From NCBI GenBank assembly GCA_023374025.1, contig SIJG01000021.1, positions 521,675 to 585,674 of the forward strand: a stretch of DNA of 64,000 nucleotides. Reading direction: 5' to 3'. The first letter of the stretch is position 1. The number at the start of each line of letters is the position of its first letter. The stretch comes from Heterodera schachtii (taxonomy: Eukaryota; Nematoda; Chromadorea; Rhabditida; Heteroderidae). Under the pieces are notes generated by a model. That model saw only the letters and a list, made by a program, of their open reading frames with translations. It was not told where the DNA came from and did no database searches. Both the position numbers and the translations under genes were made by a program. Shown here one piece after another: positions 47,046 through 58,043 of this stretch.

Positions 47046-47907
47046 ATGATTTCCATTGCTAATTGCATTATGCTAATCCCTCTCCTTTTTCCGCTACACT
47101 TCACCGCAGCGGGTGGTCATCCGGAATATTTGTCCGCTCTGAAGAACTTTTCGCTCTCGACTTCAAACGACACGCAAGAAAAAGCGGAAATGGCGAAGAA
47201 CAGGTGAATTGATCGAAAATTTAAATTTGTTTCGAGACGTTGGGAGTACGGCATTTTTCCATCGGATATTTCTTAAATTTCAAAATGAAAGAAATTTAAG
47301 GACTTTCGACATTCCCTTTGACTACTTCCCCAGAGACATTTTTCCTCCGTTACAAAACATTTCATTTGGCGGACGAACACCGGAAACAGCAGCAGATGAA
47401 CAAATTGGGAGCAGTGCTGCTACACACAAAATGGATGCTTTGGAAAATCCGTAGGAATTATTTTTAATTTAGTTTAAAATAACAATAATAATTAAGAATG
47501 CGTTTCACCAACATTTTATTGGTTTTGTTAGCCCCATTGGCGGCTCTCACGTGAGTTACACAATAATTTGGGTCAAATTTTGCGAAAATAAAAAAAGTAA
47601 AATTTAAAAAATTTAATGCTTTTTTCCAGCTTCTTCTGTTTCCTCGTCATGTTCCTTTGCATTCGCCTTAATGGCTGTTGTCGCTATTGGCATGGCACTT
47701 CCAAGGCCACCGCTGTTTCCACTGCCCTTTTGTCGTCGACAAAAGCCTGCAACTACAAAATTGCCGCCGTTCTCCTCGATAGTCCACCATCAAAGGTGTG
47801 CACACTAATTGTTGGCATGATAAAAGGTTGATTTGAACATTTTGAAGACTTTGGCACTCATCGACGCAAACACTCCGACCAACGGGGCCCAATTCCAACG
47901 TAATTAA
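47046..47907 (+). CDS. Unrecognised single-pass membrane protein, five exons
   Basis: Exons 47,046-47,203, 47,301-47,450, 47,497-47,550, 47,630-47,795 and 47,848-47,907 join without breaking phase. The product has a signal peptide (MISIANCIMLIPLLFPLHF) and an ectodomain of about 80 residues with N-glycosylation-like sites (KNFSLSTSNDT; LQNISF). One strong transmembrane span follows (TNILLVLLAPLAALTFFCF, then LVMFLCIRL). The cytosolic tail is about 70 residues long (CCRYWHGTSK, ending TNGAQFQRN). The size is about 196 aa. I do not recognise a family. The consistent splice phases make it a real gene despite the lack of long frames. Confidence 0.72.
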
Positions 47908-49451
47908 CACCGATCAGAAGCAACGGTGGGCGAATGGTTCTGGGCCAAGTCACATTTAATGATGATAATCAAATTCAAAAAACAAAAACCTTATTAACAG
48001 ACGAATCGTCATTTAATGATCGATGATTCTTTCTTCATGTGACTTTTTCTTTCCAAAATAAATGCCCAATTTGCAGTCAAGGACGGGCAAATTAAGAAAA
48101 TCTAAAAGGTGCTGGATGAAAAAGTTCGTTTTAATGGTCTCTCTGTTCCTGGATTTTTCAAGAAATAGACAAATAAAAAAATAAATAATGCAATTAATCT
48201 TTCCCACTGATTTGCGTCTGGCAAAGTTAAAAAAGTCATAACTTTTTTCTTTTATCGGCCAAATCTATAAATTTGATATCAATTCGGAAGTTCGAATATT
48301 TAAAATATATTTTTAAGTTGTTCCTAAGCAGTTAAGCAATCAAAGTTAAGCTTGATAACTGCAAAAAGATGCCATATTTGTTGAACTTGGTCTAAGGTTG
48401 TCTCATCAGTCGCAGTTTTCCGTCCTCCCCCCTCTCCTCCGCCGTGTCCTCCCGCCTTTCCGCCCTTCCGTCCTTCCGTCCTTCCGTCCGTCTGTCCCCA
48501 AACTCTCCAAATCACTTCCGGTTGTTGTCGTTCATCTTCTTGTTCATTTTCATCTTCTTCATCTCCCCCCCCCCCCACTTTTTGTTGTATTGTTTTCAGT
48601 TTGTCTGTTCTGTTTGTCGCCCGTCGACAATTTTTCCCGACGGACGGACGGACGAATTGCAAATTGTCACCACCCACCGATCGACGGACGGACGGACGGA
48701 CGGAGGGAATTGGCCGAGTTGGCCAAGTCCCCAAAAGTTTGTTGACAATGCAAATGCAAATGTGTACACACACATTTTTTAAGAAGTTGTCTTTGTTGTC
48801 AATCATTAATATTATTATTTGCCATTATTTTGTGATAAATGCTGTGACAATAATTGGCTTTTATCATTTTAGAACAATTATTAATCATTGTTATAAATTT
48901 GTATTGCTTAACTGATAAAATGGGATGGACAATGCTTCTTGCTTTTGGGTATGTGTGTTTTTTTCTATTTCTTTATCTTATCCCAATTTTCCTATGGCCC
49001 GGAATTTTTTGCCAACGAATTTTTTAAAGGAGAAAAAGAGAAATTCACAAAATAAATAAATGTAAATTTAAGAAAAAACAATATCAAAAGTTGATTATTA
49101 GAATGTATTCACAAAAAATTAGAGTATGAAAATCTTTGTTTTTAAAAGTTTTTATTAATATTTTGCTAGCAGCTTTTTCGCGAATTTCCCTTCTTTTTAG
49201 CAAAAATCTGAATTAATAATATTAAAAAAAATAAGAATTTATTAAATAAATTTTTGATTTTAATTGCTTAATTAGGGTAGTCGACACGATTGTCTTGGAC
49301 AGGAAAATCGATGTCAAACTTACCGTTTAGTCGGGTGACTTTGAGTTAAAACTTTCTCTAAGGGACGGATTAAAATTTAATTTTTATAAATTATTTTATC
49401 TTATTTCAAATTTTTGCCTCAAAATTTATTCAACCTTTTTTTGGGCTCCCT
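47908..49451. other. Intergenic; pyrimidine and cggacgga low-complexity blocks
   Basis: At 48,420-48,720 tccgtcct repeats and gacggacg repeats face each other in inverted orientation and could fold back. A C run lies at 48,566-48,576. The open frames here on both strands are translations of these repeats. No gene is supported. Confidence 0.6.
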
Positions 49452-50178
49452 ATCATTTCGTCACTGATCGTTTCGTCACTGTTCAGTTCGTCACTGATCA
49501 TTTCGTCACTGAGAAAATTTTTTAAGAATTTGTTTTGGTAGAATGCTTCAAAATTGTTTTTACCCAAAATTTGTCGTAAAGACCCAGCCAAAAGTTTCTT
49601 ACAAAATGTTTTTGGCAAAATTTTGTGATAAAAATAGCATGAAAAATCTGGAATATTTGTTAAAAAGCAGCGCCGCAAAGAAACGATGTGCATGGTAGTG
49701 CTAAGACTCTCGAGTCTCGCTCGAGAAAAGTCTCGGGTTTTTCGATTTTGGTCTCGAGCAGCACTAGTGTGGGGGAGGGCTCGCAAAACTTTCACAAAAG
49801 GTCGTCGTAAATATCGGCCCTGACTCCCCGTCCCCTCCCCCCCCCCTCGGCCAATTATACGCAGGGGACCCTGCATGTCGACCCCTTGTAACTTATGGTC
49901 TTAATGTAGTATGGAGAAAAAAAACAAAATTTAAAATAAACACATTAGGAAGTTAAAATTAAAAATTAAGAAGCAAAATTGATCTCTTTTATTTCATAGA
50001 ATCTCCCTTAAATCTCACAATCAACAAATTTATTTTTTATTTTTTGCTAGCACGTTTGTTTTAAAGAATTTTTGTTGTTTTTAAGGCAATGTGCCAAACT
50101 TTTTTTAAAAAATTTTCTCAGTGACGAAATGATCAGTGACGAACTGAACAGTGACGAAACGATCAGTGACGAAATGAT
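49452..50178. mobile_element. Inverted-repeat element (727 bp) with arms built of gatcatttcgtcactg units
   Basis: The left arm (49,452-49,525) and right arm (50,105-50,178) are reverse complements over about 74 bp. Each arm is itself made of four direct copies of a 15-16-bp unit, a(t/c)catttcgtcactg and variants. The interior has no coding frame and contains the second ctcgag fold-back repeat and a C run (49,838-49,846). I found no clear target duplication, so the transposon class is open. Confidence 0.85.
49696..49767. repeat. Dispersed fold-back repeat (ctcgag type), copy 2
   Basis: The sequence begins tagtgctaagactctcgagt and ends ggtctcgagcagcactag. It shares order and ends with 14,285-14,366. 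It is nested inside the inverted-repeat element. Confidence 0.6.
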
Positions 50179-50505
50179 CGGCCACCCTTTTTTTGCTCAA
50201 ATCCCTTGTTTTTGCCAATGCAAATTAATCTCAACAAACCCTCTCCAAATGGGATTGAAAATAGGGATTTAAATTTGTGTCAGCACTCAAAGGTCGATTC
50301 TTCGGGAGATTCCCTGAAGTTTCCGTGCTTTTGTACCCCAATATCAAACCAATTAGAATAATTTTGTTTTAAAAACTTGTGCATATTTTGCCCAATTCAG
50401 CCCATTTCTGTTGCTCGGGTTCAGTGATGTCAGGTCGCAGTTCATGGTATTAATTGCGCATTTTAATTGCTCACCGTTTATCCCTACCGTATTTGGGTTG
50501 TACAG

Positions 50506-51098
50506 TATGATTGCCTCCCACCCGGCCGTTACTTCGCTTCTGCACCTGCGGGTCCGCCTCCCTTGCCGCCTCCGCCCCCACCGCCCGCCATAATGGCATC
50601 GCCTCCGGCTATTCTTCCGTTTGGGTGTGCACCTGTCGCACAACCCATGGTAAATTTTTAGAGTTGGTTCAAAAATCTTTGCCAACCTTTTTGAGCCTTT
50701 TTTGGCTGCTCCACCGCCTCCGCCCATTCTTCGCTCCCCCGCTGGCTTTATGCCGGCAGCGGCAGTCCCCGCATATGCCCCATCCGCGGCATTCCCTGGT
50801 CTTTTTAGCTAATTTAATGCTAATTCTTGGCTTTTTCCAATGTTTAGGCATTATGCCAGCCGCTGCTTTTCCCGGTCTGACAGCTGCCGCCGCTGTGCCC
50901 GCTTTTGCACCGGCAGCCGCTTTTCCTGGCCTTATGCCCACTTATTCGCCGGCTGTTGCCCTCCCGGCGGCTCCGCTGCTGCGAATGCCACCGGCAATGT
51001 GCGGCTTTCCGCGTAAAGCCGCGGCTAAAGCGCGGGCCATGGCACGAATCGGAACACGAAAAGGGCGCGCGGAAATGTCGGGGAAAGCGAGAAATTGA
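50506..51098 (+). CDS. Ala/Pro-rich repeat protein, three exons (first exon not found)
   Basis: Exons 50,506-50,649, 50,696-50,798 and 50,848-51,098 join in phase. They encode a Pro-rich start (AGPPPLPPPPPPPAIMASPP), then repeats of AAAFPGLMP/AAAVPAFAP type (FMPAAAVPAYAPSAAFPG; IMPAAAFPGLTAAAAVPAFA). The end is basic (KAAAKARAMARIGTRKGR, then EMSGKARN). The first exon follows a clear acceptor (ttgtacag), so an upstream exon, perhaps with a signal peptide, should exist but is not obvious. It resembles secreted structural or cuticle-associated low-complexity proteins. The function is unknown. Confidence 0.6.
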
Positions 51099-51543
51099 TG
51101 AAAGCATAAATTCAACTGGTGAATTGGTTAATGTTTTGCGAATTAATCACTTTTATTATGTGTATTCATTCACTCATTTACTTGTATAAAAATGAATATC
51201 CAAATTAATCCATCTTTTTAATGGCTGAATTTGTATCCAAAAACTAAATGCATAAATAATAAATGAAAAATTCACACATATTTATTCAGTAAAAAAGTCC
51301 ACATTTATCGTTATCGGTTTATCATTTTATTCGAACGAAATGATTAATTGAAAATAAATTAAAAGAATGAAAAAAAACAAACGGTTGAACTTTTCCGTGT
51401 TGTCCAACACAAATAAAAATAACATTAATTAGGAATTAATTGCATAATTTGTCGCTAATTGAACCAAAATATAAAAATCTTTATGCAATAGCACAGCACT
51501 GAAACACTCGAACAAAAGGCTGAATCTCATGTCTTTTCGAGAT
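51099..51543. other. Convergent 3' region
   Basis: AT-rich DNA between the stop of the Ala/Pro-rich gene (+) and the stop of the membrane protein gene (-). Nothing else is seen; several aataaa words could serve as polyadenylation signals for either gene. Confidence 0.5.
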
Positions 51544-52595
51544 TTAAAAAGCAGCTTTCCCCCATTCACTTAAAAAGGCGATCACCAACAATCCTCCGAT
51601 AATTATGCCAAAAATGATCAAAGGGGCCAAGCGTTTTTGGCGTCGTCGTTTTTGGTCTTTGTGTGCTTAAATTTAAAAAACATTTAAAAATCAGTCGAAC
51701 CAAGTATTTATTCTTCTTAAATCCCTGATAAATACAGTATTAATTTTTGCTTACTTTCGTCCGTTTTTCCATTTTTTCGCACCATTCGCAAGAAAAATGA
51801 GTTGTCCGCTGTGGAAAATGTTTTCAATGCTCGTAAAATGTTTTCTCTCCTCATTTTACGGTCACTTTCTCTTCCATTTTTCGTTTTTAAAGTGCCCTTA
51901 AAAAGTGCCACCAATGAAAGTGCCGAATTTTTCAGAAGGGTCCAAAAGTCGCGGAACGGTTTGATCTTCTGAACATCGACGCGTTGAACTGCTCGCCCCT
52001 CTCCAATCAGTTGGAGGGCTTTATGACAGTTGTCGCGCAACGGTTTGCTGTCGCCAACTCCGAGTTTCTTTGCCGAAAGCATTTCGGCGTATATTTTGCG
52101 GATGAGTTGGCCCCATCCTCCGGGGGTATTCTTCATCTTTTGATAGAGCTTCACAATGTGACTATTTTGATTGAACTTAGAGGCCCATGAGAAAAGAGAG
52201 CGGAGTCCCTGCGAAGGCGTTTTTTTTGTGCCAAAATGTTGGCCATTTTTGGCACCGTTCCCAACCAAAGGGACGGTCATTGGGGTATTTTTCGTTCCAA
52301 AATTCAAATGCTAAAATAAAAATGCATAAATCTTCCCTTTTGGCCAAATTTTTGCCTTTTCGTCTGTTCGGTTTGCCGTTCCTTGGGATGTTTTAATTGC
52401 TTTAATTGGGTCGTTAATTGTTGGGTCAGAAGACAACGGCGGATGAACCTCGTCTTCGATGGCAAATGGTGCCAAATTTTCTGTTGTTTTTTGATTTTGA
52501 TTCAATTCATTCCAAGTGGTCTGATCAGCAAAAGATCCAATACAAAAAACTAATAGAAGAAAAAGCCAAATGGAATTAACGAAACCGAAAGCCAT
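51544..52595 (-). CDS. Unrecognised type I membrane protein, about 302 aa, three exons
   Basis: Minus-strand exons 52,595-52,356, 52,310-51,755 and 51,656-51,544 join in phase. The N-terminus is a signal peptide (MAFGFVNSIWLFLLLVFCI, GSFA). The body is basic and mostly helical-looking (SHIVKLYQKMKNTPGGWGQL; KPFRDFWTLLKNSALSLVAL). The C-terminus is a transmembrane span (LAPLIIFGIIIGGLLVIAFL) with a short tail SEWGKAAF. The first intron (52,355-52,311, 45 nt) starts with GC; if retained it adds a premature stop. I recognise no domain. Confidence 0.7.
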
Positions 52596-54587
52596 TTAAG
52601 CTAAAAAAAAGAACGAATAATAATTATGAGAAAAAGCCTTATTGTTAGAATTATAATTTTTATTTTTTAGTGGAAGTATTTTTATTTATTAAATATAAAA
52701 TATGAATTATCTTTCTTACTGACATCATTCTTTTACACAAAATGAAAAATATTTTCCGAATGACATCATTATTATTATTATTATTATGTCGTAAGATTTC
52801 ATTGGATATAATCATAGGATCTCATTTTATGCATGTTATTTGCCAAAAAATGGTAAAAAACCATTCGATAATTCAATAGTCTCAGAAGAAAGAAAGAAAA
52901 AAAGGTACTCATTGAAGAAGAAATCATAGAAAGATTGATGTCATGTCCAAAAGATTGTGAAACGAAAACTGAAAATATTAATTATTTTGATTATTTATTG
53001 CTGAAAATCTTCAGGAAAATATTTCGACATATTTTCGCCACAAATTTAATTTTAAAAAAATGTAAATTAAAATATATTTATCAATGCCAGCCTCGGGTTA
53101 ATCTGGCAAACATTCAAAAATACCGAAAATTATAGTGTGGTATTAATAAAATAAAATTTAAGCATTTCTTCTGTATTGATACATGTAGAAATTTTCTGAT
53201 TATTGCATGACGAATTGAGAGCAATTTGAACGACTGTTGGAGAAAACCTATTGTCGAACAGGGCTAAAGCTTATGACTTTTATTTTTTTATTGGCTTAAT
53301 TTTTTAATTACAAAATCAACCATTTAAAGTGATCGATCGATCATTCATTGAATTGGCGTTCGTGAAAAGACGGACATTCCAAATTCCGTTCCCTCCTTTT
53401 CTTTTTCACTTTTCCCTGAAATTTTCTCAAAAAATAGAACTTTTTTTTCATATTTCCTTATAATTCTTTGAATTAAAATTTAATTATTAGTAAATTTCCC
53501 GGCTTCAAATTAAGAATTATTATTTTTGTGTTCCATAAAACTCGGTCATTTGAATTAAAGAGAATCGTTGAATTATTTGAAAATAATGAACTTAAATTTG
53601 ATTAAGAAGATATTTTTTAATATAATTATTATTATGATTTATTTTTATTGTTTTCATTTTTGACTTTTTGCTGAAATGAAAAACGAATAAAAAGCTTAAG
53701 ATAAATTTACTTTAAATAATAAATAAATTTTTAAAAATTCATTTTTTTCTCGTAAAAATTGTTCACAATTCCCGGCCGAATTCGCTGTTAAAAATTGTCG
53801 GGATTCTTATTTTCATAGCTATGATTAGAATCTACATACCTTGTAAATTAGCATCATTGATCTTTCGTTTTATGTTCTTTTAATTCTTAATTTTGTGAAG
53901 CCATTCTCTGTTCGGCTTTTCTCGCGTCATTTCGTTTATTAATTTAATTTCCCACAAATCCGCGCTTTTCTCTCATTCCCTCCAAATTTTGGTGGTCTTT
54001 CTCCGCCTCCAATTCTCTCCCATTTCGCCCAATTAATTCATTACAATATGCTTACTTCTCCCCCTCTCACAACACAACTAATTATGCCGTGCAACTTTTT
54101 TCCGCTAATTAATTTTCCATTTTCATCCGTTGTCATAGTGCCGCCGATTGTTCTCCTCCCACTTTCACATGAACCTTTTTTGTGCACCGTGTGGCACTAT
54201 TCTTGGTCAGAATGGCATTGGCCGTGCCATCCCCCCATTCCCTCTCTCCCCCCTAAAAATTATTTGTTGCCCCTCGGAGATTTATTGGCGTGACGCCACT
54301 AATTCATTCATTCACTCGCCGTTGGGCTTCATTTTGGCCGCCTGCCTTCCCTTCTCATTTTGCCATGATTAATAGGCTAAACTCGTTGTTTGGAAATTCA
54401 TAATTACAGCTTTTGCTGCACCTGCCATTTGTTATGAGTTGTGACGTAAAACCCAAAAAACGGGAGGAACACTTCGCCAGACAAATTTGGGAAAATTTCA
54501 ACCCATTCATTCCATTCTTTGGCTCATTTCTCAGATTTCGTCAATTTTTCTCTCATTTTTTACGCCGTTTTTCTTCATTTTAATCCA
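52596..54587. other. Intergenic, AT-rich, 2 kb
   Basis: This spans the divergent promoters of the genes at 52,595 (-) and 54,588 (+). It has short (att)n runs and pyrimidine-rich DNA near 53,900-54,300. The open frames are unsupported translations of low-complexity DNA. No gene is seen. Confidence 0.6.
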
Positions 54588-55300
54588 ATGCCATTCTTCC
54601 ATCGCCGTCAAATCGTTCTTCGTTTTCGCAAATTCACTTTTCCCCTGCTTTGTATCGCCTTTTTCTCCGCTTTTCACTCCTCCGCCGATGGGCTCAGCTG
54701 TTACCAAGGCTTGGCCAATCTCAGCGCGCCGGTGAGCGGTTCGGCCACTCAATGCGTTGGCGTTTCGTTGGCCTGCGTCAAAACAGTGGACTTCAACAGT
54801 GGCCAAGTGACACGCTCATGCTTGGCTACAAATTGTACCGTACAAGCGCCTCAGGGACAGGTGAGAAAAAGTGATCGGAAAGGGAGTGATGGAAATAGCA
54901 AATGGACAAGTGATCGGAAAGGGAGTGATGGAAATAGCAAATCGAAAGTGATCGGAAAGGGAGTGATCGAAATAGCAAATGGAAAGTGATCTGCTGATAG
55001 TCGCAGTCGTGCCAATTTGAAATAAATTTGAAAAACGGAATCTTATGGCATACCATAAAGAAAAGATTCGATTTGATCAAAGATTCTCCCCCCCCCCCCC
55101 TCCCAAAGATGGCATACAATCAGCAGGCGACGAGTTCTGGTGCCATTTGCATCAACAACACAGCCAGCACTTTTTGCTGCTGCTACGGCGATGGCTGCAA
55201 CTCGGCACTGTCCCCCGCCGTCGGTGGGACAATGACGTCACTGCTCCGCTACAGTATACCATTGGCACTGTTGTTGATGATCGGAAGAGTACTGTACTGA
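54588..55300 (+). CDS. Ly-6/ET-module type secreted or GPI-anchored protein
   Basis: Exons 54,588-54,860 (91 codons, phase 0) and 55,124-55,300 are joined. A signal segment (FPLLCIAFFSAFHSSADG) is followed by a three-finger-like Cys pattern: LSCYQGL, TQCVGVSLACVKTVD, RSCLATNCTV, AICINN and FCCCYGDGCNSA. The final CCxxDxCN motif and ten cysteines match the Ly-6/uPAR fold or the nematode ET module. The C-terminal hydrophobic stretch (YSIPLALLLMIGRVLY) suggests a GPI signal. Such proteins modulate receptors or ion channels at the cell surface in known cases. The intron has a 39-bp tandem repeat. Confidence 0.82.
54868..54985. repeat. 39-bp tandem repeat in the Ly-6 gene intron
   Basis: Three copies of gtgatcggaaagggagtgat plus ggaaatagcaaatggac follow one another just after the donor. 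The first two copies continue the exon frame (SDRKGSDGNSK repeated), and the third shifts frame. Confidence 0.9.
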
Positions 55301-56006
55301 TCAATGGAAAACCTTGACTACTTTTTTCATATACTTCTGATATGTGTTATTTTTTTCTTCTTCGTTTTAATGTATCCATCGTACTCCAATCAGTCAGGGG
55401 AAGTCATTCATTAGTGTGTGGTGAAAAGCCGGCGACTTCGCCTCCGCGGCAATTTGAAACCGCGATCGCGTTCTGCAAACTTTGATTATTTTTCTCAACA
55501 AATTCCTTTAAAATTCCATTTTCCCCAGTTTATCGGCACCGCGGATCACCCATTCCCTCTTGAATTTTCAAACTTAACCCAATAACAAATTCGACCCATT
55601 TAAATGATTCAATGAGCAAAAATTATGCGATTTTTTATATAATTTTATCACTTAAATTTCCGTTCTTAAATTTTAAGCTGATAATTTGTTTAATTTTGAT
55701 CCAGCGGTAAATAAATGAATTAAAAAAATGCCAATTTTTATTTGCTTTTCCCATCGCTTCCAATTGAGGAAATTCCGATGCCCAAATCGATTCTCTCCTT
55801 CACTTCCGCTCCAAGGTCAATGCCCTTTCAATGCCCTCCAATTCCTCACATTCGTTCTGCTCACATTATTTGCTTCACACAAAGAAAAGCAGAAAACTCC
55901 GCCCAAACAAAACGAACAAATTTCAAATTTTGTTTTTTTCATCGCAAAATAAATCAATAAATCCGAACATCGATTAAGAAATTTAAATTAAAATTCAGTC
56001 GACAAA
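55301..56006. other. Intergenic
   Basis: AT-rich DNA after a short GC-rich patch near 55,430-55,550. The open frame at 55,728-55,952 has no support from splice sites or domains. The FKBP promoter should lie here. Confidence 0.5.
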
Positions 56007-57974
56007 ATGCTTTTCCGTTATTTGGCCCTTTTTTATCTCACATTTAAAGGTGAGCAATTTGTCTATGATTTTTTGAAAAACCCAGAAAAAACCGCAATGA
56101 ACGCCGCTCCTCAGCCGCTATTAGCCCGGGGCGAGCGAACGGCACTTCCTTTTTGATAATGTTTTTGCATTTTTAAGCGTTTGCCTTGGCTAATTCCGAC
56201 CCAATTCTGCCGCTGGGCGACGGAGACGAAATGACCAACAGACGGAGGCCAGAGGATGCCATTCCGGTTATCGAAGTGCGCGGCGAGGGGAAGCCGATGA
56301 GCGCGGCACAAATCCGCGAATTGGAAGAAGCGGCCAATGGGGGACCATTGGACATAAAAGTGGGCAGTTAAACATTGAAATTAATGCAATGTTTAATATA
56401 ATTAAACAATTAATGCTAATTATTTAAAAATGTTTCTTTTTAAAAGCGAAGGTGAAAAAAACTTGGGTACCCGTCGAATGCGCACGAAAAGCGCGGCGGA
56501 TGGACTTTGTGACCTTCCATTACAAAGGTGAGTTGGGTGACCGACTATTAATTTTAAAACAATCAAAAATTAAAATTATTTTTCAAATTTAAATTAAACA
56601 TTTTTTCCATTATCAATGGATTGAAATAGCTTAATCAATTCCTTTTTTGTGTCTTTCGTTGTTTTTCGATAAATTGCCGTTCGCTGCTTTGGTCCATGAT
56701 CACTTTAGGCTTCCTGGAGACGGGCAAAAAGTTTGATCAAACTTACGGACGGATGCCAAAGGAAGAGGGCATTCGCATTCAGTTGGGCGTCGGCATGGTA
56801 ATGCCCGGCTTGGACAAAGCAATGAAGGGAATGTGTGCCGGTGAACTGCGCCAAATTGAGGTGCCCTATCGGTTGAGCAGAAAGGCGAAGAGCAAAGGCA
56901 AAAATATATTAAAATAATTAACTAGTATTTATTATTTTTATTTAACTAAAACCATTTTCAGTGTGGAAAAACATTCCGAATGATGAGCATTGGCTCCGCT
57001 TTGAGGTGGAAATGATTCGAGTCGAGCCTTGGCGAGCCGAACGCCAATTCGAATGGATGGACACGGACAACGACGGGCGACTGACCACGGCGGAATTGGC
57101 CAAATTCGGTGACAAAATGCGACGCGAATTCGGCAAACGATGGCCCAACGAAGACATCGAAACGGGGCACGTCGTTCGGTATTATGTGAAGTGAGTGAAA
57201 AATAGGCAAAATGCCAAAAAAGTGATCATCCAAAATGCCATTTTTTGTCCAATTATAAGGACATTCTTGAGAAAACGAATTTCAATTCGAAAGTTTTTCC
57301 TAATGATGCCGTTGAATTCAAGGACAAATCCATTTATATTATTAATTTATTTGTTGCGCCAAAAATCTTTTTTATCATTTATTTTTAGAATTTTTATCTT
57401 GTCATAAATATTATCATACTTCGAATTTAGTTGGCATAACTTTTGAATTCTCATAACTTTTCTTTTTTTATCGAATTTTAGACCACGGGTTTGGCTCGAA
57501 AAAGCCCGTAAAACATACAGAAAATTTGAAACAAAAGATTGACTAGTAGAACACATATTTTCATTTTTTTTTTTTTACATATTTTGATTTTCTAAGAATT
57601 TTAAAATTATAAAGAAAAATTCAAAAATGGGTTGGGTTTCCTCCCATTTTAGGTATTTTGATGTGAATGGTGACGGTGTGGTGCAATTGGACGAGTTTCT
57701 CCGAGTCTTCCGCAGGGATTTGGCCGCGATGACTTCGTCCCGAAAAAAGTCGACGGATGCGGGCCTAAATGCATCTCGAACTGATCGCAATCACTCCGGC
57801 ACCGATCAGAACACATCGGGCACATTGGGTCGAGTGCGGGACCCGGGCTTGGCCTGGGTTTTGGACTTTGACAACGATGGCATTGTGACGGCGGAAGAAT
57901 TGGATTCGGCGGACCGAATGATTCGAAAAATGCCGAAAGTGTTGCCCAAATTTGACAAAAAGGACGAACTTTGA
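56007..57974 (+). CDS. ER-resident FKBP-type prolyl isomerase with EF-hands (FKBP14/FKBP7-like)
   Basis: Six exons splice in phase: 56,007-56,049, 56,178 to about 56,367, 56,451 to about 56,527, 56,709-56,906, about 56,963-57,190 and 57,652-57,974. A signal peptide (MLFRYLALFYLTFKAFALA) leads to the FKBP domain (MDFVTFHYKGFLETGKKFD; IQLGVGMVMPGLDKAMKGM; ELRQIEVPYRL; FEVEMIRVE). Three EF-hand loops follow: DTDNDGRLTTAE, DVNGDGVVQLDE and DFDNDGIVTAEE. The protein ends KKDEL, an ER retrieval signal. Known relatives assist folding of procollagen and other secreted proteins in the ER. Vertebrate FKBP14 has two EF-hands; three are seen here. Confidence 0.92.
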
Positions 57975-58043
57975 ATATGTTATAATATTTATGTTATCTT
58001 ATTTATAACAAAAATTTATTATTATTATTATTATTATTATTAA

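Noticed and set aside
48324..48806. 160-codon minus-strand frame
   Set aside because: It is a translation of the tccgtcc/gacggacg and C-run low-complexity sequence, and no real protein features are seen.
50353..50941. Gly/Arg-rich minus-strand frames
   Set aside because: They are complements of the Pro/Ala-rich + strand exons, which splice in phase.
54048..54372. Pro/Leu-rich open frames upstream of the Ly-6 gene
   Set aside because: Pyrimidine-rich promoter-like DNA gives these frames; no domain, signal or splice support.
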